The notes under the pieces: model-generated
Told to the model about the DNA's origin: nothing
What the model saw: the letters and a program-made list of their open reading frames with translations, nothing else
Databases searched by the model: none
Translations under genes and position numbers: made by a program
NCBI GenBank assembly: GCA_014873095.1
Contig: CP050848.1
Coordinates: 1,426,001 to 1,490,000, forward strand
Direction: 5' to 3'
DNA length: 64,000 nt
From: Planctomycetales bacterium ZRK34
GTDB taxonomy: Bacteria; Planctomycetota; Phycisphaerae; Phycisphaerales; Zrk34
Part shown: in pieces, positions 45,813 to 54,671 of the stretch
Layout: each line of letters begins with the position of its first letter
Position numbering within the stretch: the first letter of the stretch is position 1

Positions 45813-47131
45813 CACTTGCTCCTTTCACGAGAATTGGTTTGCACTTGAACTGTGGTCCCCGAGGTCTGATGCGCCACAATCAACCGCAAATCGTCCGGGC
45901 CGTACCCGACCCACCGAACGCTCACGGCATTACGCTCGGGGCTCCAGTCGATGCGATCGGCGCCCGACTCGAGCCCGCGAATGCTCAGCGTGTCATAACG
46001 GGTGTACGGCGAACCAAGCGTCGGGTCGGTTCGGCCCAACAGCGCGGTGTCATCAATGGCGGCGAGGATCGGACGGTCGAACTGGATCGCTCCCTCAAGC
46101 TCGACATCTTCAAGCCCCGTGGCGTCTTTATGAAGCAGGTAGACATCGACAAGCGTGCCGGCAGCGACTTTGCCATGCGGCGTGACCAGATCGCTGTCCA
46201 GCTTCACCGCCGCACGTTCGAGGAATGCAAACATGGTTGTGTCGTCGGTCAACCGGTCGTTCTGCACGCTCGCCGGTGGATCATCAAGCCACGTCACCGC
46301 ACCCGAGACGCGCGGGGCGACCGGCACGCCCAAGCGCACCACATGGCCCGCAATTGGGTCATACTCCAGCATCTGATCGGCCGTCAGGTCGAGTGGCTCA
46401 ATGGCGACAATAGCCTGCTCGCTGGTGCGAACCTGAACCAGGCCCTGCGTCACGTGCACGCGCACCCGGCCCGAGTGTTCATCGACCGCCATCTCAAATT
46501 GCGTCCCCAGATCGACCACCACCAGCCCCCCCGGCCCCAGCACGGTAAAACCCCGCGCATCCGGCGGACACGTGAATCGCGCCCGACCTTGCGTCAATCC
46601 CACATGCATGGAATCCTTCAGATGAATCTCCGTAGCCCCCGCCAGCCCGACCTGCGTGCCCGAAGTCAGTAAGAATCCCGCAAAGCCGGAAGCCATACGG
46701 ATGGTTCCCGCGGCAACGTCCTGCCCCTCATAAAAAGGCTCAGAACGCCATGACACATTCTCAGCACTGGTCAACGTCGCCAGCATCTGAGGCCGCGAGG
46801 GTTTCATGGGTGCTACGGAAGCCGACTCCCGCGACCAAAGGACAAACCACGCCATCACCAACAGCGTGATCAGCGCCGCGGTAGCCAGAATCGGAACACG
46901 TCGTGATTGCCAGAGACTGGCCCGTGGAGCCGGCAACGTCATAGCCGGCACGGCCAATCCACCGTGTTGCCATTGCAGGGCGGCTTCAATCCGCATGAGC
47001 CGAACGTATTCATCGACCAGCGAGGTGTCTGCCGCCATCCGGACGTTGAGCTCGGCGACTTCATCCGGCAAGGCCACACCCGCCAGGCAGGACGCCATCA
47101 AACGATCGGATTCGACGTCCAGGCGACTCAT
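45812..47131 (-). CDS. FecR-type membrane anti-sigma factor
   Basis: 439 residues. The cytoplasmic N-terminus (CLAGVALPDEVAELNVRMAADTSLVDEYVRL pattern) matches the anti-sigma domain shared with the other two FecR genes here. One transmembrane segment lies at about 80-99. The FecR domain is at about 110-265 (FTVLGPGGLVVVDLGTQFEM). The last ~140 residues form a domain like that seen in secreted PEP-CTERM proteins (GTLVDVYLLHKD...GAIQFDRPILAAI...TLSIRGLESGAD). The ATG overlaps the ECF sigma stop (ATGA). It should hold the sigma factor inactive until an extracytoplasmic signal arrives. Confidence 0.88.
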   Translation of the reverse strand: MSRLDVESDRLMASCLAGVALPDEVAELNVRMAADTSLVDEYVRLMRIEAALQWQHGGLAVPAMTLPAPRASLWQSRRVPILATAALITLLVMAWFVLWSRESASVAPMKPSRPQMLATLTSAENVSWRSEPFYEGQDVAAGTIRMASGFAGFLLTSGTQVGLAGATEIHLKDSMHVGLTQGRARFTCPPDARGFTVLGPGGLVVVDLGTQFEMAVDEHSGRVRVHVTQGLVQVRTSEQAIVAIEPLDLTADQMLEYDPIAGHVVRLGVPVAPRVSGAVTWLDDPPASVQNDRLTDDTTMFAFLERAAVKLDSDLVTPHGKVAAGTLVDVYLLHKDATGLEDVELEGAIQFDRPILAAIDDTALLGRTDPTLGSPYTRYDTLSIRGLESGADRIDWSPERNAVSVRWVGYGPDDLRLIVAHQTSGTTVQVQTNSRERSK

Positions 47132-47658
47132 GCGTCGGCCCCCCGAGCCAGTTTCGTATCAATGCAATCGGCCAGTAGCCGACGAATGCGATGCAGCGTC
47201 ACCGCCAATCCACGCGGGCTGCGATTCGATTCGGCCGCGAGGCACTGTACGCTCTGCTGAGCGCGGTACCGACGATCCAGCAGTGCGCGGTGGTCCGCCG
47301 ACAGCTTCGTAATGCAATCGACCAGTGCGAGCTGCCTTGCATCGTTGGGTTCGGACTCATCCATGCAACGCGATGCGATACGGTCCATCACATCCGCATC
47401 AAAGATCAACCGATCACGTGAAACACGTTCGCGCGCCGCCAGAATCTGATGCCGGGCGATCGCCTTGGCCCAGGGCCCGAACGGGCGCGACGGATCGTAC
47501 TGCCCTGCCTTGCGCCAGAGTACGAGATTCGTCTCCTGAAAGATTTCCTGAGCCAGGTCTGCCTTGCCCACAACCGCCAGAATAAACGCCCATAGACGCG
47601 ACTGGTGATCGGTCAACAACTGAACAAAGCGTTCGAGATCATTCGGATTCAACGACAA
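47128..47658 (-). CDS. ECF sigma-70 factor, cassette 1
   Basis: About 176 residues from a TTG at 47658, chosen because GGGAGG lies six bases upstream; a GTG at 47697 gives 189 residues without a Shine-Dalgarno. Region 2 is RLWAFILAVVGKADLAQEIFQETNLVLW with the PFGPWAKAIARHQIL block; region 4 is KLSADHRALLDRRY then SVQCLAAESNRSPRGLAVTLHRIRRLL. It resembles the planctomycetal/verrucomicrobial sigma family (TIGR02989 type, from memory). Its gene overlaps that of the FecR-type anti-sigma, which is the standard ECF-regulator arrangement. Confidence 0.9.
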   Translation of the reverse strand: MSLNPNDLERFVQLLTDHQSRLWAFILAVVGKADLAQEIFQETNLVLWRKAGQYDPSRPFGPWAKAIARHQILAARERVSRDRLIFDADVMDRIASRCMDESEPNDARQLALVDCITKLSADHRALLDRRYRAQQSVQCLAAESNRSPRGLAVTLHRIRRLLADCIDTKLARGADA

Positions 47659-47664
47659 AGCGAA

Positions 47665-47670
47665 CCTCCC
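47665..47670 (-). promoter_or_regulatory. Ribosome binding site deciding a TTG start
   Basis: GGGAGG on the minus strand, six bases before TTG 47658. It is the only good Shine-Dalgarno sequence near this gene's 5' end. Confidence 0.6.
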
Positions 47671-47733
47671 GGCCCGATCACGCTTGTGACCTGCCACTAC
47701 CAGTTAGGGCCAACAGGCATCAGATTAACAGCT

Positions 47734-47753
47734 CGGCAAAAATAATTTTGCCG
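47734..47753. promoter_or_regulatory. 20-base palindrome upstream of ECF sigma gene
   Basis: CGGCAAAA-ataa-TTTTGCCG lies between the sulfatase stop (47808) and the ECF sigma start. It could be an operator or a weak terminator; TTGACA on the minus strand at 47777-47782 lies just upstream of it. Confidence 0.5.
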
Positions 47754-47807
47754 GGCTGCGTGAATAAATATGTGTCAATCTAGCGAGCCGCCCTCAAGCA
47801 GCCACAC

Positions 47808-49292
47808 TTACGGGTGTGTCGCGCTGGTCGCATCCAGCGGTTTGACTATCTTAGCCATCCGCCGAACGAATGTGTTCATCACACCCAGAGAATCCGGCTG
47901 CCCGGCGATGTTCACCGTTTCATGCGGGTCGGACTTGTGATCGTACAACTCGCGCGCGATCAGTCGCTGATTATGCACATCATACCACTCGGTGTAACGG
48001 TAGCGCTGCGTGCGTATCGAGTACCCCATCGCCTGAATGGGGTTTTTGTCGCTCGGATAGGCCGGCCGGCAGTGCCATGTGTATGCAGCGGGTTTGACCG
48101 TCGCAACCGGATCGTCCAGCACCTTGCGCAGGCTCACGCCTTCTGTCGCCTTCACCGCCGGCAGGCCGCATAGATCCACCAGCGTCGGGTACATATCCAG
48201 CAGTTCAACGATCGAGTCGGAGTGTCGCCCGCCGGGGTGGCCGGGCGCCGCGATGATCAGCGGCACGCGCGCGTCGAGTTCGAAGTTCGACGTCTTGGCC
48301 CACAGCGCCTGCTCGCCGAGGTGGTACCCGTGATCCGACCAGAACACGATGACGGTGTTGTCGGACAGGCCCAGGCGATCCAGTTCATCGATCACCTTGC
48401 CGATCTGCGCATCAAGATAGCTGATCGCCGCGTAGTATCCGTGACGCAGCGTCAACACCTGCTCGGGTGTCACCTGGTGCTTCGGAAACGGCCCGAGAAT
48501 TTCCTTGCTGTCGTGCATCGCGATCGCCGGCACATTCACCGGCGGCTCGGGATGGGTCGGCGGCGTGATCTGCGATCGGTCGTACATGTCCCAGTATTTT
48601 TTCGGCGCGTTAAATGGCGTGTGCGGCTTCCAGAATCCGACCGCCAGAAACCACGGCTGTCCTTTCGCCTTCAGCTTGCCGAGCGCTTCGACCGCCAGGT
48701 TCGCAATCCGCCCGTCAAAGTAAGCCTCATCCGGCACATCGCGCATCTCGCATTTGGGCGTGTTGATCAGGTCCGGCGGGAGCTGCCCCTCGACCTGCGG
48801 CTTGTCGTTGTAGTGTGAGTTGTAATGCATCACCGCCGGCACGCTCCACGAAATCGCATCGCCCTTGTAATCGTCCTGCCGCCAGTTGTGGAAGATCTTG
48901 CCGATATTCTGCGTGAAGTACCCGTTCTGCTTGAAATGCTGCGGCAGGGTCACCACGTCCGGGATGCGCTGACGGAAATGCGTGTGAAGATCCCAGATGT
49001 TCATCGTCCGCAGGCGGATGCCTGTCATCAGCGAGGCGCGCGACGGATTGCACAACGCCTGCTGACAATACGCCCGGTCGAATCGCATGCCTCGCTTGGC
49101 CAGCGCATCAATGTTCGGTGATTTGACGATCGTGTCGCCGTAGCAGCCGAGTTCGACGCGCAGGTCGTCGACGCCGATGAACAGAACATTAGGGCGTTTG
49201 TCAGACGACGCGAACGCTGGAAGACACATCAACACAGCCGCCATAAAAACTGCGGCCAAGGCGGCCAAACGATGAATGCGTGACGATAACAC
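47808..49292 (-). CDS. Sulfatase, iduronate-2-sulfatase-like
   Basis: 494 residues from GTG 49292, preceded by AAGGAG five bases away; the ATG at 49307 would lie inside or before that site. Signal peptide (ending PAFASSDK), then NVLFIGVDDLRVELGCYG and the formylglycine motif CNPSRASLMTG (C81). VDDLR-x-ELGCYG and WFLAVGFWKPHTPF are the diagnostic forms of iduronate-2-sulfatase-type enzymes. SDHGYHLGEQALWAKTSNFE is the second active-site block. It would remove 2-O-sulfate from a uronic acid-containing sulfated polysaccharide. Last gene of cassette 2. Confidence 0.93.
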   Translation of the reverse strand: MLSSRIHRLAALAAVFMAAVLMCLPAFASSDKRPNVLFIGVDDLRVELGCYGDTIVKSPNIDALAKRGMRFDRAYCQQALCNPSRASLMTGIRLRTMNIWDLHTHFRQRIPDVVTLPQHFKQNGYFTQNIGKIFHNWRQDDYKGDAISWSVPAVMHYNSHYNDKPQVEGQLPPDLINTPKCEMRDVPDEAYFDGRIANLAVEALGKLKAKGQPWFLAVGFWKPHTPFNAPKKYWDMYDRSQITPPTHPEPPVNVPAIAMHDSKEILGPFPKHQVTPEQVLTLRHGYYAAISYLDAQIGKVIDELDRLGLSDNTVIVFWSDHGYHLGEQALWAKTSNFELDARVPLIIAAPGHPGGRHSDSIVELLDMYPTLVDLCGLPAVKATEGVSLRKVLDDPVATVKPAAYTWHCRPAYPSDKNPIQAMGYSIRTQRYRYTEWYDVHNQRLIARELYDHKSDPHETVNIAGQPDSLGVMNTFVRRMAKIVKPLDATSATHP

Positions 49293-49297
49293 GGGCG

Positions 49298-49303
49298 CTC
49301 CTT
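49298..49303 (-). promoter_or_regulatory. Ribosome binding site deciding a GTG start
   Basis: AAGGAG on the minus strand, five bases before GTG 49292; it argues against the ATG at 49307. Confidence 0.7.
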
Positions 49304-49308
49304 GCATA

Positions 49309-50697
49309 TTAATGCGAGCCCAACTCGGTGATGAACACCTGGTTGAACCTGCCGCCGGACTCATGCGGCATATTGCGGATGTAGGCGATGCGCCGCCCGT
49401 CGGGGCTGAACACGCACGCACCTTCCCATGGGGCCTGCATCGACTCATCGACGCGCGGCGACAGTCGTGTCGTCTGACCGCTCTGCGCATCGGTGATGCA
49501 GACGCTGCGATCCATCATGTGAGCGATCCAGCGGCCGTCGGGACTCCATGAAAAAGCCGAGGCAATGTCATGCGCGTTGTGGGTGAGTTGGGCCGACTCG
49601 CCGCTGTTGGGTGACGCCGTCCACAGCTGCACCACGCCGGCATCATCGCGCATGAGCATGGCGATGTGCGAGCCGTCGGGTGATGATCGCAACCAGTGGC
49701 GCGGGCCCTGAAGCCCGGGGTATTTGCGATCGGCGGTGAAGGTGAGCCGGCGCTGCACGACGCCGGCCGGCGGGCGCGGGCGCGTGGTGGCGGTGCCGGC
49801 GAGCGGGCCGTCGCCGAGACGTGTCAGATCATCCGGCAGGTCAACGATGTATGCTTCGCTGATCGTATCGCCCGATGCGGCAACGACATTGCCCTGAAAA
49901 GCGATGGCGCGATGCTGGCGTGATCCATCCGGCCGCAGATACCCGTCAATACCGACCCACGCATCGCTGTACGCTTTGCTGATCTGATCCGATCCGGGGG
50001 CGGGGGCATCGGTCGTGCGCGTCACGAGTACGGTGAAGTATTCACCATCATGATTGCGGGGATGATCATGCGTAACACGGACCGGATGATCAGGCACGCT
50101 GACACCGACGTTGCGATGGTTGTGTTCATGAGCGTCGGGGTCGGGCTCGTCGCCGAGCGCCGCCAGTACGTGGTCTTCATAGGTAAAGGAAACCCACTGC
50201 CCGTCCGGACTGAACACATGCACGTGGGTGCCGCCGCGCAGGGCGCCGGGTGTGAACGGCTCGGTCAGATCACGCGCATCGAGGTTGATCGCTTTGCCCG
50301 GAGCGTCGGCATCGACAATCACGCCCCGCCGGTGGTAGGCGGCGTATTGCCAGTCATCAGTCGGCTGCTCGGGCCCGTGAATGAACACGACGCGATCGTC
50401 GACCGGCGACGCGGTGACCACGCCGCAGTACGCACCATTCGATGACTTGTACAACACTTCGACCGCGCCGGTGTCGACGTTGATGCGCTCGATGCGGTTG
50501 CCGTTGAACACGCTGCCGGAGGGGTGGCGGATGTCGTAAATGATCCACTGCCCGTCGTGTGACCACACACCGGTGTTCGTCAGAATGTGGCCGTGTGGCG
50601 CGTGGGTGATCTGCCGCTCGTTAAGCCTTGCAGTCCCGGAGCAGCCCACGTTTGCCATCATGACCAACACCGCCATCGCCGCACAACACATTCGCAT
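49309..50697 (-). CDS. DUF3748/TolB-like propeller lipoprotein
   Basis: 462 residues from ATG 50697. The N-terminus (MRMCCAAMAVLVMMANVGCSG) looks like a lipoprotein signal with lipobox NVGC. Repeated TolB/WD40-like blocks follow: NTGVWSHDGQWIIYDIRH, HVFSPDGQWVSFTYEDHV, RSSPDGSHIAMLMRD, FSWSPDGRWIAHM and CVFSPDGRRIAYIRN. The layout matches DUF3748 proteins (E. coli YidR), of unknown function and linked to sugar-acid metabolism. It lies between a sialidase-like gene and the iduronate-sulfatase-like gene. Confidence 0.85.
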   Translation of the reverse strand: MRMCCAAMAVLVMMANVGCSGTARLNERQITHAPHGHILTNTGVWSHDGQWIIYDIRHPSGSVFNGNRIERINVDTGAVEVLYKSSNGAYCGVVTASPVDDRVVFIHGPEQPTDDWQYAAYHRRGVIVDADAPGKAINLDARDLTEPFTPGALRGGTHVHVFSPDGQWVSFTYEDHVLAALGDEPDPDAHEHNHRNVGVSVPDHPVRVTHDHPRNHDGEYFTVLVTRTTDAPAPGSDQISKAYSDAWVGIDGYLRPDGSRQHRAIAFQGNVVAASGDTISEAYIVDLPDDLTRLGDGPLAGTATTRPRPPAGVVQRRLTFTADRKYPGLQGPRHWLRSSPDGSHIAMLMRDDAGVVQLWTASPNSGESAQLTHNAHDIASAFSWSPDGRWIAHMMDRSVCITDAQSGQTTRLSPRVDESMQAPWEGACVFSPDGRRIAYIRNMPHESGGRFNQVFITELGSH

Positions 50698-50717
50698 CGA
50701 GCACCACTTTCTCGGCG

Positions 50718-52364
50718 TCACTGGGCAGTTTTCACATCGACACCCAGCGAGGCGGGATCGACGACCGAGTCCGCCCATGACAGGTTACGAAAGTTGCTCA
50801 CGCGATGAAAGGTCATGAGGTTTGCATCGTGGGCCGAGTGAGCGCCGCCGATGCCGTCGTCGTAGCCGGTGCGCGACACGGCAATGATGTCGTCGCCGTC
50901 GAAAACCCAGTCGACGTACTGAAACCCGTGGCAGTTACGGTCTTCATGGTGCAACACGACGGTGCGGACGGTCCAGTGGATCAGATCCTTCGAGCAGATC
51001 AGCACCAGCGTGTTGCGCACGCCGCCGGGATTGTGCGTCGTGATGTTCGGCGGAACCCAGTTGGTCAGCGACCAGTAATGCTTCGACACCGGGTCGAAGC
51101 GGATGGTGAACTTCTTGTTGCCGCCGGGCATGTCGAGGATGTCTTTTTCCGGATCGAAAGTGGCGGTCTTGCCATCGGCGCTGATGTGCACGCGCGACAC
51201 GTGCCCGCCTTCGGGGCTGATCTCCGTGCGCAGCAGGTTGACGACTTCGCCGTCCGGCGTCGCCACAGCATTGCCTTCAAGCCAACCATTAAAGCGGCCG
51301 TCCGCCCATTTCTGATCGCTGGCCAGGCGGTTGCTGATCGTCCAGTTGGATGCATCCAGCAGGTCGGCATCAACCGGCACGGACATCATGAACGTGCGGA
51401 ACCATCGGCCCCACCGGTTGCCGCCGTTGACATCCTCCATCGCGCGCCACAGTCGACCGTTGTGAATCATCACCGGCTGGGGCGCACAGTGCGTGCGATC
51501 GTGCAGGATGAGACCGGACTTGCCGTCGACGGGATCGGTCCACGTGCGCCCGCCGTCGGTGGAGCGACGGATCACGGTATCGCCGAAGCGATGACGCGCG
51601 CCGATGATGTACAGATTGCCGCGATGGACAAACAGCGTACCCCAGAACTTACCGAGCAGGTCGGGCAGTCGGCTCCATGTCTTGCCGCGATCGCTGGAGG
51701 TGAACAGGCGCGTCTGCCCCATCTCGTTGAATGTGCTGCCGCCGCCGAACAGGTCGTGCGAGGCCACGTAGTCGCCATTCGGCAGGATGGCGATGCTCGG
51801 CGAGCCGATGTACATCGCGCTCCAGGCCGGTTGATGATCGATCACGACGCCGGGCACTTTCGACAGGTCGATCCACGAGGTGTCGATCTTGGCCCACATC
51901 TCCGGCGCCAGCAGCGTCGAACCGGCCCAGTTGTCCTGCGGAATGGTCAACGTCTGACCGGGCTCACATCTGCGGCTGTACACCTGCATCTTCACGTTGG
52001 TGTTTGTCCCGGCGTAGCGGAACGTCAGCCCCTCGACCGGCTCCCATCCGTCGAGATTCATCGGCTGCGACGGCGCGGTGGCGATGAACACATCGCAGGC
52101 CTGCTCACAGGTGACCTGCATTTTCCGCTTCTGTCCGCCGTACAGTTGGGTGTACTTCCAGCCTACCAGTTGCCTGGGTATGCCCTTCCAGCGATACGGT
52201 CGATTGTTGAAGGCGAACGCCAGTTCTTTCATGGTTCCAATGCGGTAACCCGTCGCGGTGACGCGTACCTTCGCCGCGTCGAGCTTGATCGGCTCGCCGG
52301 CCGACAGCGGAACGCACATCGCCATGAACATCAACACAAACAGCAGTCGAACTTGTCGCAACAT
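50718..52364 (-). CDS. Secreted sialidase-like (BNR) propeller enzyme
   Basis: 548 residues with signal peptide ending PLSAGEPI. An N-terminal beta domain (GTMKELAFAFNNRPYRWKGIP) precedes a six-bladed sialidase-type propeller. It carries BNR/Asp boxes TSSDRGKTWSRL and STDGGRTWTDPV plus the block MYIGSPSIAILPNGDYVASHDLFG. No classical sialidase arginine triad can be assigned, so it may be another exo-glycosidase of the same fold. It is paralogous to the 59235-60467 product. Located three bases after the preceding sulfatase stop, in the cassette 2 operon. Confidence 0.85.
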   Translation of the reverse strand: MLRQVRLLFVLMFMAMCVPLSAGEPIKLDAAKVRVTATGYRIGTMKELAFAFNNRPYRWKGIPRQLVGWKYTQLYGGQKRKMQVTCEQACDVFIATAPSQPMNLDGWEPVEGLTFRYAGTNTNVKMQVYSRRCEPGQTLTIPQDNWAGSTLLAPEMWAKIDTSWIDLSKVPGVVIDHQPAWSAMYIGSPSIAILPNGDYVASHDLFGGGSTFNEMGQTRLFTSSDRGKTWSRLPDLLGKFWGTLFVHRGNLYIIGARHRFGDTVIRRSTDGGRTWTDPVDGKSGLILHDRTHCAPQPVMIHNGRLWRAMEDVNGGNRWGRWFRTFMMSVPVDADLLDASNWTISNRLASDQKWADGRFNGWLEGNAVATPDGEVVNLLRTEISPEGGHVSRVHISADGKTATFDPEKDILDMPGGNKKFTIRFDPVSKHYWSLTNWVPPNITTHNPGGVRNTLVLICSKDLIHWTVRTVVLHHEDRNCHGFQYVDWVFDGDDIIAVSRTGYDDGIGGAHSAHDANLMTFHRVSNFRNLSWADSVVDPASLGVDVKTAQ

Positions 52365-52367
52365 GAT

Positions 52368-53831
52368 TTACTCGTGGGCCAGAGGTTTGGGTGGAACAAT
52401 CGAGACTTCATCCAGTCGGCGGGCCAACTCCGCATCGAGCCGGCGCAGCGCCGATCGCACCGAGGGATCGGGCGAATGGATGAGGTTGAACTTTTCATCG
52501 GGATCGGCCGCGAGGTGATACAGCTCTTCGAGGCCGTCGTGTTTGAGGTCGCGCACGAGTTTCCACTGCGGCGTGCGGATCGCGTGCAGGTCGGCGCCGG
52601 TCTGGTTCCAGTCCCACATGCGGTACTGTGTGTAGAACGTGTCATTCCACTGCTTCACCGGCCGGCCCAACAGCACGGGCAGCGCATTGCGGCCACGCAC
52701 GGGTGAATCCGCCGGCACGTCGATGCCCGCCACGGCGGCGAGCGTGCGATACCAGTCGAGGAAGGTCACGGTGCGGTCGGCCGTGGTGCCGGGTTTGATC
52801 ACGCCGGGCCAGCGGATGATGCACGGCACGCGCAGCGAGTGGTCCCACAGATTCGGTCGCGGGCCGCGGTTGTCCGTCAGCAGCCAGCGACCGTTGCCCT
52901 TGTGCCAGATGCCGTGATGTCCGAGGTTGAAACCGTGGTCGGCGGTGAAGATCACGATGGTGTTGTCCGCGAGTTTCAGCGCGTCGAGCGTATGCAGCAG
53001 CCGGTTCACATTGCGGTCGACGCTGGCGACCGACGCGAGATATTCACGCATCATGCGCTGAGCGCGCGGCGTGTCGAGTTTGGGATAACTCGGCTCCGGA
53101 AGCGCTGGGGTGATCGACTCAAACGGCGACCAGTCGGCATCCGACAGCGGCAGCCAGGTGCGATCGCCGTCCGGCGTGCGCTGGACGATATTCGCATGCG
53201 GCGCCCAGAAGTGAAGCGACATCGCGAACGGCCTATCGCGATGCGTCTTGACGTAGTCGATCGCCAGGTCCGTGAGAATGTCCGGCGTCCAGCCTTTGAT
53301 GACGCGATCCTTGCCGTCGATCTCCACGGTCGGGTCTACGGAGGTCATCCCGCCGACGCGGAAGCCGGCGAAATAGTCATACCCGCATCGTGTGGGATGA
53401 TGTTCATCATCCGGGCCGACGTGCCACTTGCCGATCAGCGCCGTGGCGTAGCCGTGTTCAGACAGCAGGCGCGGCCAGGTCAGCACGGCCGGGTCGAGCC
53501 CGAGGTGGGGTTGACGTTTGGCGTCGAGATAATCGGTGATGCCGACTTCGCTGGGGTACTGACCGGTGACGATCGCGGCACGCGAGGCGCTGCACACCGG
53601 CGTGACGGTGAAGCAGTTGGTCAGGCGCACACCCTGTTGAGCGAGTCGATCCAGCGTCGGGGTTTTCGCATCCGGGTGACCGCTGGCGCCTAGCGCCCAG
53701 GCGGCCTGATCATCGGTGAGGATGAAGATGATGTTCGGCCGAGCCTTGTCCGGCGACGCAGCGAGCGTCGGGCAGACGACCACAAGAGCGAAGAGGATCG
53801 CAACGGTATAACGCATTGGAACAGAACTCAT
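52368..53831 (-). CDS. Sulfatase with CSASR active-site motif
   Basis: 487 residues; signal peptide (ending PTLAASPDK) then NIIFILTDDQAAWALG. The formylglycine region reads PVCSASRAAIVTGQ (C80), with Ala where the usual motif has Pro. GKWHVGPDDEHHPT, FTADHGFNLGHHGIWHKGNG and LRVPCIIRWPG are otherwise typical. It would be exported and act on sulfated saccharides. Either ATG 53831 or 53816 may start it. Nine bases separate it from the prepilin gene upstream. Confidence 0.92.
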   Translation of the reverse strand: MSSVPMRYTVAILFALVVVCPTLAASPDKARPNIIFILTDDQAAWALGASGHPDAKTPTLDRLAQQGVRLTNCFTVTPVCSASRAAIVTGQYPSEVGITDYLDAKRQPHLGLDPAVLTWPRLLSEHGYATALIGKWHVGPDDEHHPTRCGYDYFAGFRVGGMTSVDPTVEIDGKDRVIKGWTPDILTDLAIDYVKTHRDRPFAMSLHFWAPHANIVQRTPDGDRTWLPLSDADWSPFESITPALPEPSYPKLDTPRAQRMMREYLASVASVDRNVNRLLHTLDALKLADNTIVIFTADHGFNLGHHGIWHKGNGRWLLTDNRGPRPNLWDHSLRVPCIIRWPGVIKPGTTADRTVTFLDWYRTLAAVAGIDVPADSPVRGRNALPVLLGRPVKQWNDTFYTQYRMWDWNQTGADLHAIRTPQWKLVRDLKHDGLEELYHLAADPDEKFNLIHSPDPSVRSALRRLDAELARRLDEVSIVPPKPLAHE

Positions 53832-53840
53832 GGAATGAAA

Positions 53841-54581
53841 TTAACGCATCGGCAGCCCCACGCGGCCGGGGGCGTTGTATGCGGGGATGTTGGCTTCGTA
53901 GGTGTCCTGCCCGTCGATGAGCAGACCAAAGTCGGCGCTGGAGATCTCTTCGGGATGCATGTAGGCGGCGTGGCCGTCGAGGAAAGCCAGGATCTTGCCT
54001 TCGTGGGGCCGATCACGCAGATCGGTGCCGGCGCCCCAGCGCATCCACCCGCTCCACAGCGCCTTTTCGAGATCCGCCTCTTCGTTCTTGTTGTAGTGCG
54101 GACGCAGGTTGGCGCTGTTGTGCATCTGGTAGTCGTCCTGGAAGACAGACACCGTGGACGGATGCCGCGTCACATCGGGGCCGAACTCGGCGATGATGCC
54201 GTTCATGCAGTAACCGAATCGTTCGGTTTCGGTGGGACTGGAGTTGGTCGGATAGTCGTCGATGCTGTCACACGACAAAACCTCCAGGGATTCGTTGATG
54301 TAGGGATAGATGTTTCTGATCCAGTTGGGCAAGGCGAAACCGGTGCTCAGGGGATTCGTCCGCACCCACCCCTTGCCGGCATACTGAAACGGAAAGTAGT
54401 TTTTGTAGTCGAACCCATACATCGTCGATCCGAGGTGCAACTGCCGCTGATTGGACGCGCAGGCGGCCTGCCGGGCCAGCTCTCGCGCCTGGGTCAGCGA
54501 CGGCAGCAGGATGGCGATCAGCAGCGCGATGATGCTGACGACCACGAGCAGTTCGATGAGTGTGAATGCCTGTCGGCGCAT
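53841..54581 (-). CDS. Prepilin-type N-terminal cleavage/methylation protein, cassette 2
   Basis: 246 residues from ATG 54581; the frame opens upstream at 54632 with no signal. It has the [20 protein letters not shown] prepilin helix preceded by a Gln-Ala cleavage region. A [11 protein letters not shown] segment is in the middle and a C-terminal [12 protein letters not shown] motif matches the H-X-DG type of planctomycetal pseudopilins. Its first ~40 codons are closely related to the relic at 55778-55896. It lies between a PEP-CTERM-like gene and a sulfatase. Confidence 0.9.
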   Translation of the reverse strand: MRRQAFTLIELLVVVSIIALLIAILLPSLTQARELARQAACASNQRQLHLGSTMYGFDYKNYFPFQYAGKGWVRTNPLSTGFALPNWIRNIYPYINESLEVLSCDSIDDYPTNSSPTETERFGYCMNGIIAEFGPDVTRHPSTVSVFQDDYQMHNSANLRPHYNKNEEADLEKALWSGWMRWGAGTDLRDRPHEGKILAFLDGHAAYMHPEEISSADFGLLIDGQDTYEANIPAYNAPGRVGLPMR

Positions 54582-54671
54582 GTTGGTTCCTCTGGCGGCC
54601 GTGTCGGTGGAGCACGGTGAATGCGACCACACGACTTTCGCCGCATGGCCGCGTGCAGGCGGTGGCCTGTT

